In this document: positions 8,569 to 16,800 of the stretch, piece after piece
How positions within the stretch are numbered: position 1 is the first letter of the stretch
How the letters are laid out: each line of letters begins with the position of its first letter
Source of the DNA: an uncultured Ignavibacteria bacterium
GTDB lineage: Bacteria > Bacteroidota > Ignavibacteria > SZUA-365
Direction: 5' to 3'
Assembly: GCA_913060595.1 (NCBI GenBank)
Contig: CAJXSA010000021.1
Location: 1 to 19,605, forward strand
DNA length: 19,605 bases
Notes under the pieces: model-generated
The model's input: only the letters and a program-made list of their open reading frames with translations
Told to the model about the DNA's origin: nothing
The model's database searches: none
Position numbers and translations under genes: made by a program

Positions 8569-8614
8569 AATGGAAAGATGACGCCCCGGTGCATGTTTCC
8601 TTCTTTCCATTTTT
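8569..8614 (+). terminator. Weak candidate terminator after the FN3/T9SS gene
   Basis: AATGGAAAG (8569-8577) pairs with CTTTCCATT (8603-8611), and the distal arm runs into five Ts (8610-8614). The loop is large (25 bases) and the stem is AT-rich, so efficiency would be low. It is 36 bases after the stop codon. Confidence 0.3.
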
Positions 8615-8646
8615 CAAATCATACATCGCCACCTGCCCGATCCCTC

Positions 8647-8695
8647 GATATCCGTAATCTGATATCTGTAATCTGCAATCCGAAATCTGCAATCA
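8647..8695. repeat. Degenerate tandem repeat of AATCTG/ATATCTG/GCAATC units
   Basis: Short imperfect units built on ATCTG and AATC follow one another (ATATCCGTAATCTG, ATATCTGTAATCTG, CAATCCGAAATCTG, CAATC). Its composition is far more AT-rich than the flanking genes. Similar ATCTGCAATC-type runs are, to my knowledge, scattered between genes in several environmental phyla and produce spurious reading frames. Confidence 0.6.
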
Positions 8696-8705
8696 TCACC
8701 CACGG

Positions 8706-8723
8706 ATACGCACAAGTGCGTAT
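8706..8723. promoter_or_regulatory. Operator palindrome, copy 1
   Basis: ATACGCACAAGTGCGTAT: perfect 8-bp arms around a central AA. Copy 2 at 13194-13211 is identical at 17 of 18 positions. It ends 23 bases before the TATACT box at 8747, so its centre is about 44 bases before the predicted start site. That overlaps the place of the missing -35 box, as for class II activators and LuxR-type boxes. The cognate factor is not known; the nearby LuxR-type regulator is the obvious candidate, and CRP/FNR-type regulators are the alternative. Confidence 0.75.
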
Positions 8724-8746
8724 GTCTCTGCGGGGGGATGAATGTG

Positions 8747-8752
8747 TATACT
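8747..8752 (+). promoter_or_regulatory. -10 box of the HYR-protein promoter
   Basis: TATACT matches five of six consensus bases. Seventeen bases upstream there is no -35-like hexamer; the palindrome ends there instead, pointing to activator dependence. The predicted start near 8759 leaves a leader of about 215 bases. Confidence 0.5.
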
Positions 8753-8840
8753 GCGTCAGTCATACACCACAGTCACATGTCATCGGACTCTCTCCATACA
8801 CCTGCGATGCTGGAGATTGACTGTCTGCACTGCCTGCGCA

Positions 8841-8891
8841 TGCCGGCCGCGAACACGACCGGCAGCTGCGTCAGGATGGTTTCTTCCTGAC
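8841..8891 (+). promoter_or_regulatory. Two adjacent hairpins in the HYR-gene leader
   Basis: TGCCGG (8841-8846) pairs with CCGGCA (8859-8864), and GTCAGGA (8870-8876) pairs with TCCTGAC (8885-8891). They could stabilise the long transcript leader or regulate translation. No known riboswitch pattern is recognised, and there is no T-run. Confidence 0.35.
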
Positions 8892-8973
8892 ACTGCGCCT
8901 GCACGGGCATGGTATGATTCATCAGTCGATCTCCGCGACACACTACATCAGTAACCAGTGGAGCAGGATCACG

Positions 8974-11900
8974 ATGATATCTGCAATTACGAATAGAACG
9001 CGGTCCGTCCTTACCGGCAGCCTGGCGCTTGCGCTGCTCTGTCTGCTCGTCTCACCGCGAGCGGAAGCGCAGCCGGTCCCTTCCGGTGTGGTCGATACCG
9101 TCACTACCCTTGTCGATGAGCTGGACGCCTCGGCGGATCCGTCACTCGGATCCGGGACGAGTCTGCGTGAGGCCATCGCATACTCTTCCGCCGGAGACAG
9201 CATCGTTTTCGATGCGGGGCTCACCGGCACAATCTTCCTTCATCTCGGGGAAATAACGGTCGGACATGACCTCATCCTCAGCGGACCGGGTTCAAATAAT
9301 CTTGAACTCAACGGCAACGATCTGAACCGCATTTTCGTGCTCGACACGTCTGCGGCCATGGCGCTCTCGGGACTGACGCTGGCCTCGGGTCGCGCCGTCG
9401 ACGGCGCTGCCATACAGTCCTTCGGCTGGCTGAGCATCGAAAACAGCATCATACACTGGAGCACCGCGATACAGCGCGGCGGTGCCATTTACCAGGAATT
9501 CGACACGCTGCGCCTCACCGCGACGCGCATCATGCACTGTGAATCCTACATTCACGGCGGTGCGGTCGCGCTGGCAGGCGGCGCGCTCCTCATATCGCAG
9601 TCCTCGTTCGCGGACAATACCGCGGGCGGTGACGGGGGCGCCCTGTTCGTCGGAAGCGGCACGGCGGCGATTTCGCAGAGCGGTTTCATCACCAATACCG
9701 CCACGGGCAACGGCGGCGCCGTCGCTGTTGCCTCGGGTGCAACGCTCAGTATGGACAAATCCACTCTGGAGCGTAATTATGCTTCCAGCGGAGGCGGCAT
9801 CAACAACGCCGGAACGGTCACGCTCACCGGCAGCACGATCAGTGGAAACAACGCCGATAACAATGGCGGTGGAATGCGCACCGCGGGCACGGCGACGACA
9901 GACTTCGCCACCATCGCCTTCAACAATGCCACGCAGGGCGGCGGTGTGCACGCGAGCGGCAGCTTCAGCCCGCAGCGCACGCTGATTGCGGATAACGGCG
10001 CAGCAATCGGACCGCAGGTCAGGGGCGCTGCCAGTTCGCAGGGGCACAACCTTGTCAGTGAAACCGACGGCAGCTCAGGCTGGACAGGAACGGACGTGAC
10101 CGGTACGAGCGATGATCCTGCCTCAGCCGCGCTCGACGATTTGCGGCTCAACGGCGGCGTCACGCGGACCCATGCGCTTCTGATCTGCTCCGAGGCTATC
10201 GACGCGGCGAGTGCCGCGGGCACGGCCGGCACGACTGATCAGCGTGGCAGTCCCCGTAACGTCAACGGCGACAATAACGCCACACCGCTGCCGGATATCG
10301 GCGCCTACGAGGTGCAGTCGGTGCTCGACAACGTCGGTCCGATCATCAACGGACATCCGTCCTTCACGGTGTACCTGGATTCCGCGGGCGGAACCACCAC
10401 CATCGCGAAGGACACGGTTCTGCTCAGCGCGTACGACAACTGCGGCATTCGCAGTACCAGTGTTTCCAAACTGTCCTTCACCTGCGCGGACATCGGTCAG
10501 CAGGTGCTGACGCTCACCGCAGTTGACAACAGCTACAACCAGACGCAGATACAGATCACCGTGACTGTCAAGGACGACACCGCGCCGACGCTGACGATTC
10601 CGTCCGACAAGACGGTGAACGCTTCTGCGTCAAGCTGCGGGACGACGCTCACTGCGGCGCAGCTCGGCACCGCGTCAGCGTTTGACGGCTGCGGCGGTGT
10701 CACGATCACGAACAACGCGCCTCCGATCTTTCCCGTCGGTATCACCGTGGTGCTCTGGACCGCGACAGACGGAGAGGGCAATCAGAGTGTGGGAACACAG
10801 ACCGTGACCGTCAACGACGTCACGGACCCGACCATTGCCGCTCCCGCAGATCTGACAATCAACACCGTGGGCGCACAGTGCAGCATTCCGCTCAACCAGG
10901 TGGCGCTCGGCGTTCCGACGGTGTCGGACAACTGCAACTACACCGTGGACAATAACGCACCGGCAGCCTTCCCACTGGGAACGACGACCGTGACCTGGAC
11001 CGCGATCGACGCGTCGGGCAACAGCAGCAATTCCACGCAGGACGTGACCGTGGTTGACGCCACGGCCCCGATTCTCTTTGCGCCGGCGGATCTCGCGCTG
11101 GTCGCCGACACCGGCAGCTGTTCGCGTGACGGCGCATCGGTGAGCCTCGGCACGCCGACTGCATCGGACAACTGTACCGGCGTGACCGTGACGAACAACA
11201 AGCCGGCGTCCTTCCCGATCGGGGATACCGACGTTACGTGGACCGCGATCGACGGTGCCGGAAACACCACCCAGGTGGTGCAGAAGGTCACCGTGTATGA
11301 CGCGAATCCGCCCTCCGTGGTGGCTCCGCCGAACATTGAAGTCGGCGTGGATCCCGGTACCTGCTACTGGACGGTGGATCCCCTCGTCCTCGGCAGCGCC
11401 ACGAGTTATGACAACTGCAGTGTGCCCAACGTCACCAACAGCGCAGGAGTCACCCTTACGGCGGGGACGCATCGCGTGATCTGGACGGCCCTCGACGCCA
11501 ACGGAAACCGGTCGACGGACGTGCAGATTGTTACCGTTGTCGGTGATCCCCCCAGCATCACCTGTGTTGGAAATATCACCACGAATACCGACCCGGGACT
11601 TCCCGGTGCGGTCGTGAACTTCGCACCGCCGACCGCGGCGAGCAGCTGCTCGGAGTTCGAGATCATCCGTACCGACGGACTCGGCAGCGGTGATTTCTTC
11701 CCGGTCGGCATGACGACGGTTGCCTACATGGCAATCGATGCCAGCAACCAGATCGCCGTCTGCAGCTTCGATGTCACCGTCATTGACAACGAGGATCCGC
11801 AGATTACCGTCAACGTCGCGCCGGTGAATCTCTGGCCCGCGAACAACCAGATGGAAGAGGTCAAGGCGACCGTTGAGGTCTGGGACAATGTCCCGGGTGC

Positions 11901-12420
11901 CACGGCCGTTCTGACGTCCATCACCAGCAATGAAAACATCAATGGTGATGTCAAGGATGCGACAACCGGTATCTTTGATGTGAACTATGAATTCCGCGCG
12001 AAGAACGGCAAGGGTCCGCGGACCTATACCGTGCTGTATACAGCAACAGATGTGGAAGGCAACACCAGCACCGCCTCCGCCGTTGTGACGGTGCCCAAGC
12101 AGAAGCCGAAGGATTTCGAGGAGGAAGTGCTGCCCGCGCCACAGACGGTGACGCTGGAGCAGAACTATCCGAACCCGTTCAATCCCTCGACGCTGATTTC
12201 CTTCGGGACACCGGTGGAACAGCATGTCGAACTCCGTATCTACAACACCATGGGTCGGCATGTCCGCACGCTCGTGAGCAATGTGCTCGCGGCCGGCAGC
12301 TATACCATGGAGTGGGACGGACGTGACGACGCCGGTTTCACCCTCCCCAGCGGCGTGTACCTGTACATGATCCGTGCGGGCGGCGCACAGGTCGAACGCA
12401 AAATGATCCTGGCGCAGTAA
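8974..12420 (+). CDS. Giant T9SS-exported surface protein: CSLREA-like/beta-helix, HYR repeats, sorting domain
   Basis: A 1148-residue secreted, probably cell-surface protein. The start at 8974 is chosen because AGGA (8965-8968) lies five bases before it and the signal peptide (1-33, ending AEAQ) begins there. Residues about 40-70 match a CSLREA-type domain (TVTTLVDELDASADP ... GTSLREAIAYS), with Thr in place of its Cys. About 70-449 is a right-handed parallel beta-helix of repeated GGAI/GGAV/GGGI and SxSxFxxNxA turns, ending PDIGAYEVQ as such helices do. About 450-1042 holds seven Ig-like modules of about 80 residues, most HYR-type with paired cysteines, a DNC motif and a WTAxDxxGN strand; the last has the LWPANNQMEEV start of a different beta-sandwich. 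About 1054-1148 is the sorting domain (NYPNPFNPSTLISF ... GVYLYMIRAGG). It probably acts as an adhesin or matrix protein. The window shows no enzyme site. It has its own operator-controlled promoter. Confidence 0.92.
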   Translation: MISAITNRTRSVLTGSLALALLCLLVSPRAEAQPVPSGVVDTVTTLVDELDASADPSLGSGTSLREAIAYSSAGDSIVFDAGLTGTIFLHLGEITVGHDLILSGPGSNNLELNGNDLNRIFVLDTSAAMALSGLTLASGRAVDGAAIQSFGWLSIENSIIHWSTAIQRGGAIYQEFDTLRLTATRIMHCESYIHGGAVALAGGALLISQSSFADNTAGGDGGALFVGSGTAAISQSGFITNTATGNGGAVAVASGATLSMDKSTLERNYASSGGGINNAGTVTLTGSTISGNNADNNGGGMRTAGTATTDFATIAFNNATQGGGVHASGSFSPQRTLIADNGAAIGPQVRGAASSQGHNLVSETDGSSGWTGTDVTGTSDDPASAALDDLRLNGGVTRTHALLICSEAIDAASAAGTAGTTDQRGSPRNVNGDNNATPLPDIGAYEVQSVLDNVGPIINGHPSFTVYLDSAGGTTTIAKDTVLLSAYDNCGIRSTSVSKLSFTCADIGQQVLTLTAVDNSYNQTQIQITVTVKDDTAPTLTIPSDKTVNASASSCGTTLTAAQLGTASAFDGCGGVTITNNAPPIFPVGITVVLWTATDGEGNQSVGTQTVTVNDVTDPTIAAPADLTINTVGAQCSIPLNQVALGVPTVSDNCNYTVDNNAPAAFPLGTTTVTWTAIDASGNSSNSTQDVTVVDATAPILFAPADLALVADTGSCSRDGASVSLGTPTASDNCTGVTVTNNKPASFPIGDTDVTWTAIDGAGNTTQVVQKVTVYDANPPSVVAPPNIEVGVDPGTCYWTVDPLVLGSATSYDNCSVPNVTNSAGVTLTAGTHRVIWTALDANGNRSTDVQIVTVVGDPPSITCVGNITTNTDPGLPGAVVNFAPPTAASSCSEFEIIRTDGLGSGDFFPVGMTTVAYMAIDASNQIAVCSFDVTVIDNEDPQITVNVAPVNLWPANNQMEEVKATVEVWDNVPGATAVLTSITSNENINGDVKDATTGIFDVNYEFRAKNGKGPRTYTVLYTATDVEGNTSTASAVVTVPKQKPKDFEEEVLPAPQTVTLEQNYPNPFNPSTLISFGTPVEQHVELRIYNTMGRHVRTLVSNVLAAGSYTMEWDGRDDAGFTLPSGVYLYMIRAGGAQVERKMILAQ

Positions 12421-12438
12421 TCTCTCACGGCAGTGTCT

Positions 12439-12465
12439 GCCCGGCCGCGTACTTCGCGGCCGGGC
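12439..12465 (+). terminator. Strong GC hairpin after the HYR gene, without T-run
   Basis: GCCCGGCCGCG (12439-12449) pairs perfectly with CGCGGCCGGGC (12455-12465) around a five-base loop, 18 bases after the stop codon. The position is right for a terminator or an RNA 3' stabiliser, but the following bases are GC-rich, so intrinsic termination by the usual mechanism is uncertain. Confidence 0.5.
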
Positions 12466-12486
12466 GCGCCGCCGCTTCTCCCACCC

Positions 12487-12515
12487 TTGCAAACGTTCCT
12501 GCGGACAGATATACT
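12487..12515 (+). promoter_or_regulatory. Sigma-70-type promoter giving a leaderless regulator mRNA
   Basis: TTGCAA (12487-12492; four of six consensus) and TATACT (12510-12515; five of six) are spaced by exactly 17 bases. Seven bases after the -10 box is 12522, the A of the regulator's ATG. No Shine-Dalgarno sequence precedes that ATG. The transcript would therefore begin at the start codon. Confidence 0.6.
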
Positions 12516-12521
12516 GTCACG

Positions 12522-13157
12522 ATGATTACCGTTTGTATCGCCACCCCCGTCTCGCTGCTTCGCGAAGGATTGCTGCGTGTTCTCAACCAGGAGCGCGGGA
12601 TTCTCGTTACTGCCACCGCGCTCAGCGGGGAGGAGGTGCTGCGCAGCTGTCGCGCGGGACACCCGGAAGTCCTGCTTCTCGACATTGCGCTCCCGGGACG
12701 GTCCAGCGCGTCGCTGCTGCGGCGACTGCGCCAGCGAGGCTGCGATGCCGCAATACTTCTTTTCGGTGCGCTGACATCCGAAATCGCCGACGACATGCGC
12801 CGGCTGGACGTGCAGGGACTGCTCAGCAGCGTCGACGACAGCGAAGAATTTGTCCGCGCCGTCCACCGCGTGCGTGACGGAGAGGTTTTCCTCTCCGCGG
12901 AGGTGGAGCGCAGCATAGTCGGTGTCGCGACGACGCCCTCCGTGGTGTCACGCGTCGAAAAACTGCTCACACCGACGGAAATGCAGATCCTGCGCGCCCT
13001 GGCGGAAAACCGTACCAGCAGGGAAATCGCCGCGGGCATGTTCATCAGCTATCGCACCGTCCAGAAACACCGCGCCAATATGGCGCGGAAACTGAATCTC
13101 AACGGTCGAAACGCACTTCTCACCTTCGCACTCCGGCACTTCGCACCACACTCCTGA
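12522..13157 (+). CDS. LuxR/NarL-family response regulator with degenerate receiver domain
   Basis: A 211-residue cytoplasmic DNA-binding protein. Residues 1-120 are a REC domain, starting MITVCIATPVSLLREGLLRV where normal members read IxVxIADDHxLLREGL. The acidic pair that binds Mg is thus Thr8-Pro9. The phosphoacceptor Asp54 is kept (LLLDIALPG), but the switch Thr/Ser (AILLFGAL) and the active-site Lys (QGLLSSVDD) are missing. Residues about 147-205 are a clear LuxR/GerE helix-turn-helix (LTPTEMQILRALAENRTSRE, then FISYRTVQKHRANMARKLNL). The start at 12522 fits the family N-terminus and the promoter. No histidine kinase lies nearby. The gene stands alone between two operons that carry the same operator palindrome, so it may regulate them, independently of classical phosphorylation; the link is inferred. 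Confidence 0.9.
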   Translation: MITVCIATPVSLLREGLLRVLNQERGILVTATALSGEEVLRSCRAGHPEVLLLDIALPGRSSASLLRRLRQRGCDAAILLFGALTSEIADDMRRLDVQGLLSSVDDSEEFVRAVHRVRDGEVFLSAEVERSIVGVATTPSVVSRVEKLLTPTEMQILRALAENRTSREIAAGMFISYRTVQKHRANMARKLNLNGRNALLTFALRHFAPHS

Positions 13158-13193
13158 CAGCCTTTTTTCACCCTGCCCCGTGTTTCGCTCGGG

Positions 13194-13211
13194 ATACGCA
13201 CAAATGCGTAT
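13194..13211. promoter_or_regulatory. Operator palindrome, copy 2
   Basis: ATACGCACAAATGCGTAT: 7-bp perfect arms around four bases, differing from copy 1 (8706-8723) at one position. It ends 22 bases before the TATACT box at 13234, putting its centre about 43.5 bases before the predicted start site. Both copies are preceded by GG. Confidence 0.75.
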
Positions 13212-13233
13212 ATACAGCGGACGAGAAATATCC

Positions 13234-13239
13234 TATACT
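13234..13239 (+). promoter_or_regulatory. -10 box of the small-T9SS/fibre operon promoter
   Basis: TATACT, with no -35-like hexamer at the proper distance; the palindrome borders that place instead. Predicted start near 13246, leaving a leader of about 137 bases that includes a small GATGG/CCATC hairpin at about 13338-13352. Confidence 0.5.
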
Positions 13240-13382
13240 TCGTGCACTCATCGCAGGAGTATGAACGGGATTCCGCGCGGCGCCTGAAACGCGCGTGAAG
13301 CCGCATGTGATACGGCAACAGCCGGTGGTATTGGTATGATGGTTTTTCCATCGTCGCAATAATCGGAGGTTGTATCACGCCT

Positions 13383-13877
13383 ATGAATGCCAGACACATT
13401 GTTGTGTTTCTGCTGGCGCTCTTCCTTTCCTGTACTGCACACGCACAGGTGATCGACGCTTCCGTGGTCGCTGTTTCCGGCGGTTTCGCTGAAACGGGCA
13501 CGGTCAGTGTCGCATGGACCGTGGGACAGACCGCGGTCGAGTCTCGCCGTGCGTATGCGGGAACCCTGAACGAGGGCTTCCAGCAGGCCTATCTTTCCGT
13601 CATCCCCATTCGGGAACACAGTATCCCGTTCTCCCTCGACCTGTATCCGAATCCCGCGCGAACCTCCGTGCTCGTCAACATGACGGGCATCGAAGAGGAC
13701 ATGTCGCTGGTGCTGTATAACCTTCTCGGTGAGGAGGTCATGCGCAGGAATGTCAGGAGCGGAGAGCAGATGACCCGACTTCCCTTCACAACCCTGCCCG
13801 GCGGTCTGTACATGCTCGTCGCATTTACCGGCAGTGGGGAACAGCTCGGGTTGTACAAAATCGTCAAGGCACAATAA
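13383..13877 (+). CDS. Small T9SS-sorted secreted protein
   Basis: A 164-residue exported protein. Residues 1-22 form a signal peptide ending AHAQ. Residues about 23-75 match a segment common at the head of short Bacteroidota T9SS substrates (VVAVSGGFAETGTVSVAWTV then GQTAVE, then LNEGFQQAY), recalling their GGxxxGSVSYSVGQ and QGVQQPYEI motifs. From about residue 83 to the end is a compact type A sorting domain (LDLYPNPARTSVLVNM ... GGLYMLVAFTG). Little remains besides these parts, so it is probably a small surface-layer or matrix component. The only good start is the ATG at 13383; GGAGG (13365-13369) is 13 bases away, longer than ideal. It is the first gene after the second operator and ends 12 bases before the fibre-like gene, so both are likely in one operon. 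Confidence 0.85.
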   Translation: MNARHIVVFLLALFLSCTAHAQVIDASVVAVSGGFAETGTVSVAWTVGQTAVESRRAYAGTLNEGFQQAYLSVIPIREHSIPFSLDLYPNPARTSVLVNMTGIEEDMSLVLYNLLGEEVMRRNVRSGEQMTRLPFTTLPGGLYMLVAFTGSGEQLGLYKIVKAQ

Positions 13878-13889
13878 TTATCACAGACA

Positions 13890-16800
13890 ATGAAATACAT
13901 CATGAGAAGTTTCCTCACGGTATTACTGCTTCTTCCGCTCTGTGCCGCAGCGCTGTACGCGCAGTCGCCCACCACCATGAATTACCAGGGTGTTGCGCGC
14001 GACCTCGACGGCACGGTCCTGCAGGAACAGGAGCTGAATCTGCGCATCAGCATCCTCCGGGATGGTCCCGACGGGATCGCAGTATACACCGAGCGGCACT
14101 CGGTGCTCACAAACAACTACGGAATGTTCACACTGCAGATCGGGGCGGGCGAACTGCGTCAGGGTGCGCTCGATGCGCTGCCCTGGGGCGAGCACAGCCA
14201 CTGGCTGCAGGTTGAAATGGATGAAAATGGGGGCAGCAACTACTCCCTTCTCGGGTCGTCGCAGCTGCTTTCCGTCCCGTATGCATTTCACGCCCTCCGC
14301 GCCACGGAAGCGGACCGGCTCGCGAACGGTGATCCCACGGGGTCGCAGACCGGCGGATCGAATTCGTTGGGCAGTCCCTGGTCCACCTTCGGAAACGAGG
14401 GAACGAATGCGGGACAGGATTTCATCGGGACGTCGGACCGCGTGGATCTCGTATTCCGCACGGACAATATCGAGCGCATGCGCCTGACCGCGTACGGCAA
14501 ACTGGGGATCGGCACGGACCAGCCCGCCAGCACGTTTGACGTCAAGGGCAACGCGACCATCGGCAGCAGCTATGCGGGCGCCGTCGAAGCCCCGGAGAAC
14601 GGCCTCATCGTCGAAGGCGCCGTCGGCATCGGCGAGCCGAATCCGACCGCCGAACTGGAAGTCTCCGGAGAACTGATCGTCGGGGAGCACTTCACGGGCG
14701 TGAATCTTCCGCCCCTCAATGGCGCGCTCATCGAGGGACGCGTCGGCATCGGGACCGCCGGACCGGGCAGCATGCTCAGCGTCAGCGGCGGACTCGCAGT
14801 GGGCGACAAATTCGCGGAAAACGAAGCCCCGACGGACGGTGCGGCCATCGAGGGAAAAGTCGGCATCGGCACGACCATCCCCAAGAGCTGGCTCGGCGTC
14901 GCAGGCAACACCTCCATCGGCGCGGAATATGCGCGCTCCTTCGAAGCGCCATCCAACGGACTGCTGGTGCAGGGAGACGTGGGCTTCGGCACGCCGACCC
15001 CGCTCAGCCGCCTCGGTGTGGCGGGCAACGTCAGCATCGGGAGCACCTATGCCGGCAGTTATCCCGCGCCTGAAGACGGCATGATCGTCGAAGGTCCGAT
15101 CTGGTCGGGTGTGTTCGAATCCGAGTACGCGTTTCACGTCCTCGGCGACAGCTATCTCGACGGGACCGCGGAGATCACGGGGAACACGCAGATCGGCGGA
15201 ACGCTGGATGTCGACGGCGTAACCACCATTCACGACGGCACCGACGTGCCGGTCATCCCCGATATCTATTCCATCAGTGAAGCCAATTTCCTCGGCAGTT
15301 TCCGCACCAAGGGCGGCGCGGGCGTGGAAAAGACGCTGAACGTCGGCAAGGACCTCGGTGTCGGCTATGACGCCTATGTCGGCCGGAACCTGAAGGTAGG
15401 CGGAACCGCCTCCTTTAAAAACCTCATCGTGGAGAACTACGCGGATATCGGCCGCAATCCCGATCCGACGTACGACAGCCTACTCAATCCCACCCCCATC
15501 GCACCGATCACCCTCATCAACAAGGGCGAGACCGTGCTCGAGGGGCTGACCAAGATCACCAACACCACGCAGTCGACCAACAGCGGCAGCGGCGCGCTGG
15601 TCGTGGACGGCGGGGTCGGAATCAAGAAGCGCCTGAACGTCGGCGGTCAGACCATTCTGGATTACTCGAACGGTCCGTCGATCAGCGCGTCCAGCCAGGC
15701 CAGCCATCCGTTGTATGTCAAGGGCAAGAACCAGGGCATCGCGGTGCGGCTCAACACGAACGCCAACAACAACAACCAGTACGTCGGTTTCTGGGACAAC
15801 GGCGGCAAACGCGGCAGCATACAGGCCGAGACGCAGTCCGAGCGGCTGCTCAGCCTCGACTATATCCTGATGACGCTGCAGCATGTCTTCGATGTCAGCG
15901 ACGCCGCGGTGGAACTGATTTCCGAGGTGACGGATTTCCGTGTCGGCGTCGGATTCGGTGCGGTGACGGTGACGCCTGGCGTCGCGAAGATCGCGTACGC
16001 AACGGCCAAGATCATTCTGCTCGCCGTGCAGGTCGGCGTCGAGCAGTCGACATATATCCAGGATTTCGGCGTGGCCTACAATTCCGGCAATGCGGATTAC
16101 GCCGAGTGGCTCGAGCGCGCCGATCCGAACGAGAAGTTTGTGTTCGGCGACATCGTCGGCGTGCATGCCGGCAAGATTAGCAGAACGATCAACGAGGGCG
16201 ACATGGTCATGGTGATTTCGAAATCCCCGATCGTGCTCGGCAACACGCCGCCCGAGGGCAGCGAGCACCTCTATGAGATGTGCGCGTTCCTTGGTCAGGT
16301 GCCGGTCAAAACTGTCGGTCCCGTCAATCCCGGGGACTATATTCTGCCGTCCGGCCGCGACAACGGCGTCGGGTACGCAGTCGCACCCGCGGATCTGACC
16401 GCCGAACAGAGCGCCCGCGTCGTCGGTGTGTCCTGGGGTTCCCTTGCCGACGGTGTCCCCGGCTACGTCAACGTGGCCGTAGGCATGCCCGTCAAGTCCG
16501 GCGTGGATGTGCTGCGCCGCCAGCAGGAAACCATCACGTCGATGCAGACACGCGTCGATGCGATGGAGAGCGTGCTGCGCGAACTCGTCCCCGACTTCGA
16601 CGAGCGCATGGCGCGTTTCGGCGTCAGCCCGGATGAGGAGCAGGCGTCGGCAGCGCAGCCGGACGCCACACCGGCGATGACGGTGACCGTCCCCGTGGAT
16701 CCGGCGCCGGGTCAGGCCGAGCCGAATCCCGACCTCATCACCGAGGAAGTGTTCTCGCAGGCCATCGGCATCGCCCGTTCGGAACTGCGCGGACTCGGCA

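Larger units (their letters stand above)
8534..8973. other. 440-base non-coding region: repeat, inverted repeat, operator, promoter and long leader
   Basis: No credible gene lies here. In order it holds a purine-rich stretch (8541-8580), a 9-bp inverted repeat with a following T-run (8569-8614), an AT-richer degenerate repeat (8647-8695), the operator palindrome (8706-8723), a TATACT box (8747-8752), and a leader of about 215 bases with two hairpins. The reading frame at 8578-8820 crosses these elements and looks spurious. Confidence 0.7.

Noticed and set aside
7418..8692. Minus-strand open frame of 424 codons
   Set aside because: Begins inside the micro-repeat and runs antisense through the FN3/T9SS gene; composition is shadow-like.
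8578..8820. Short plus-strand frame in the intergenic region
   Set aside because: Crosses the micro-repeat, operator and -10 box; no ribosome site or domain.
10675..12492. Minus-strand open frame of 605 codons
   Set aside because: Antisense to the HYR repeats; low-complexity Arg/His/Gly composition, no motif and no ribosome site.
13163..13168. T-run after the regulator as an intrinsic terminator
   Set aside because: No stem of useful length precedes the six Ts.
14502..15098. Possible CRISPR-like or recent tandem repeat array
   Set aside because: The 120-base units are in frame, diverged at DNA level and have no spacers; they are protein repeats.
13923..15233. Minus-strand open frame of 436 codons
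   Set aside because: Antisense to the fibre-like gene; its apparent regularity simply mirrors the 40-residue repeats.
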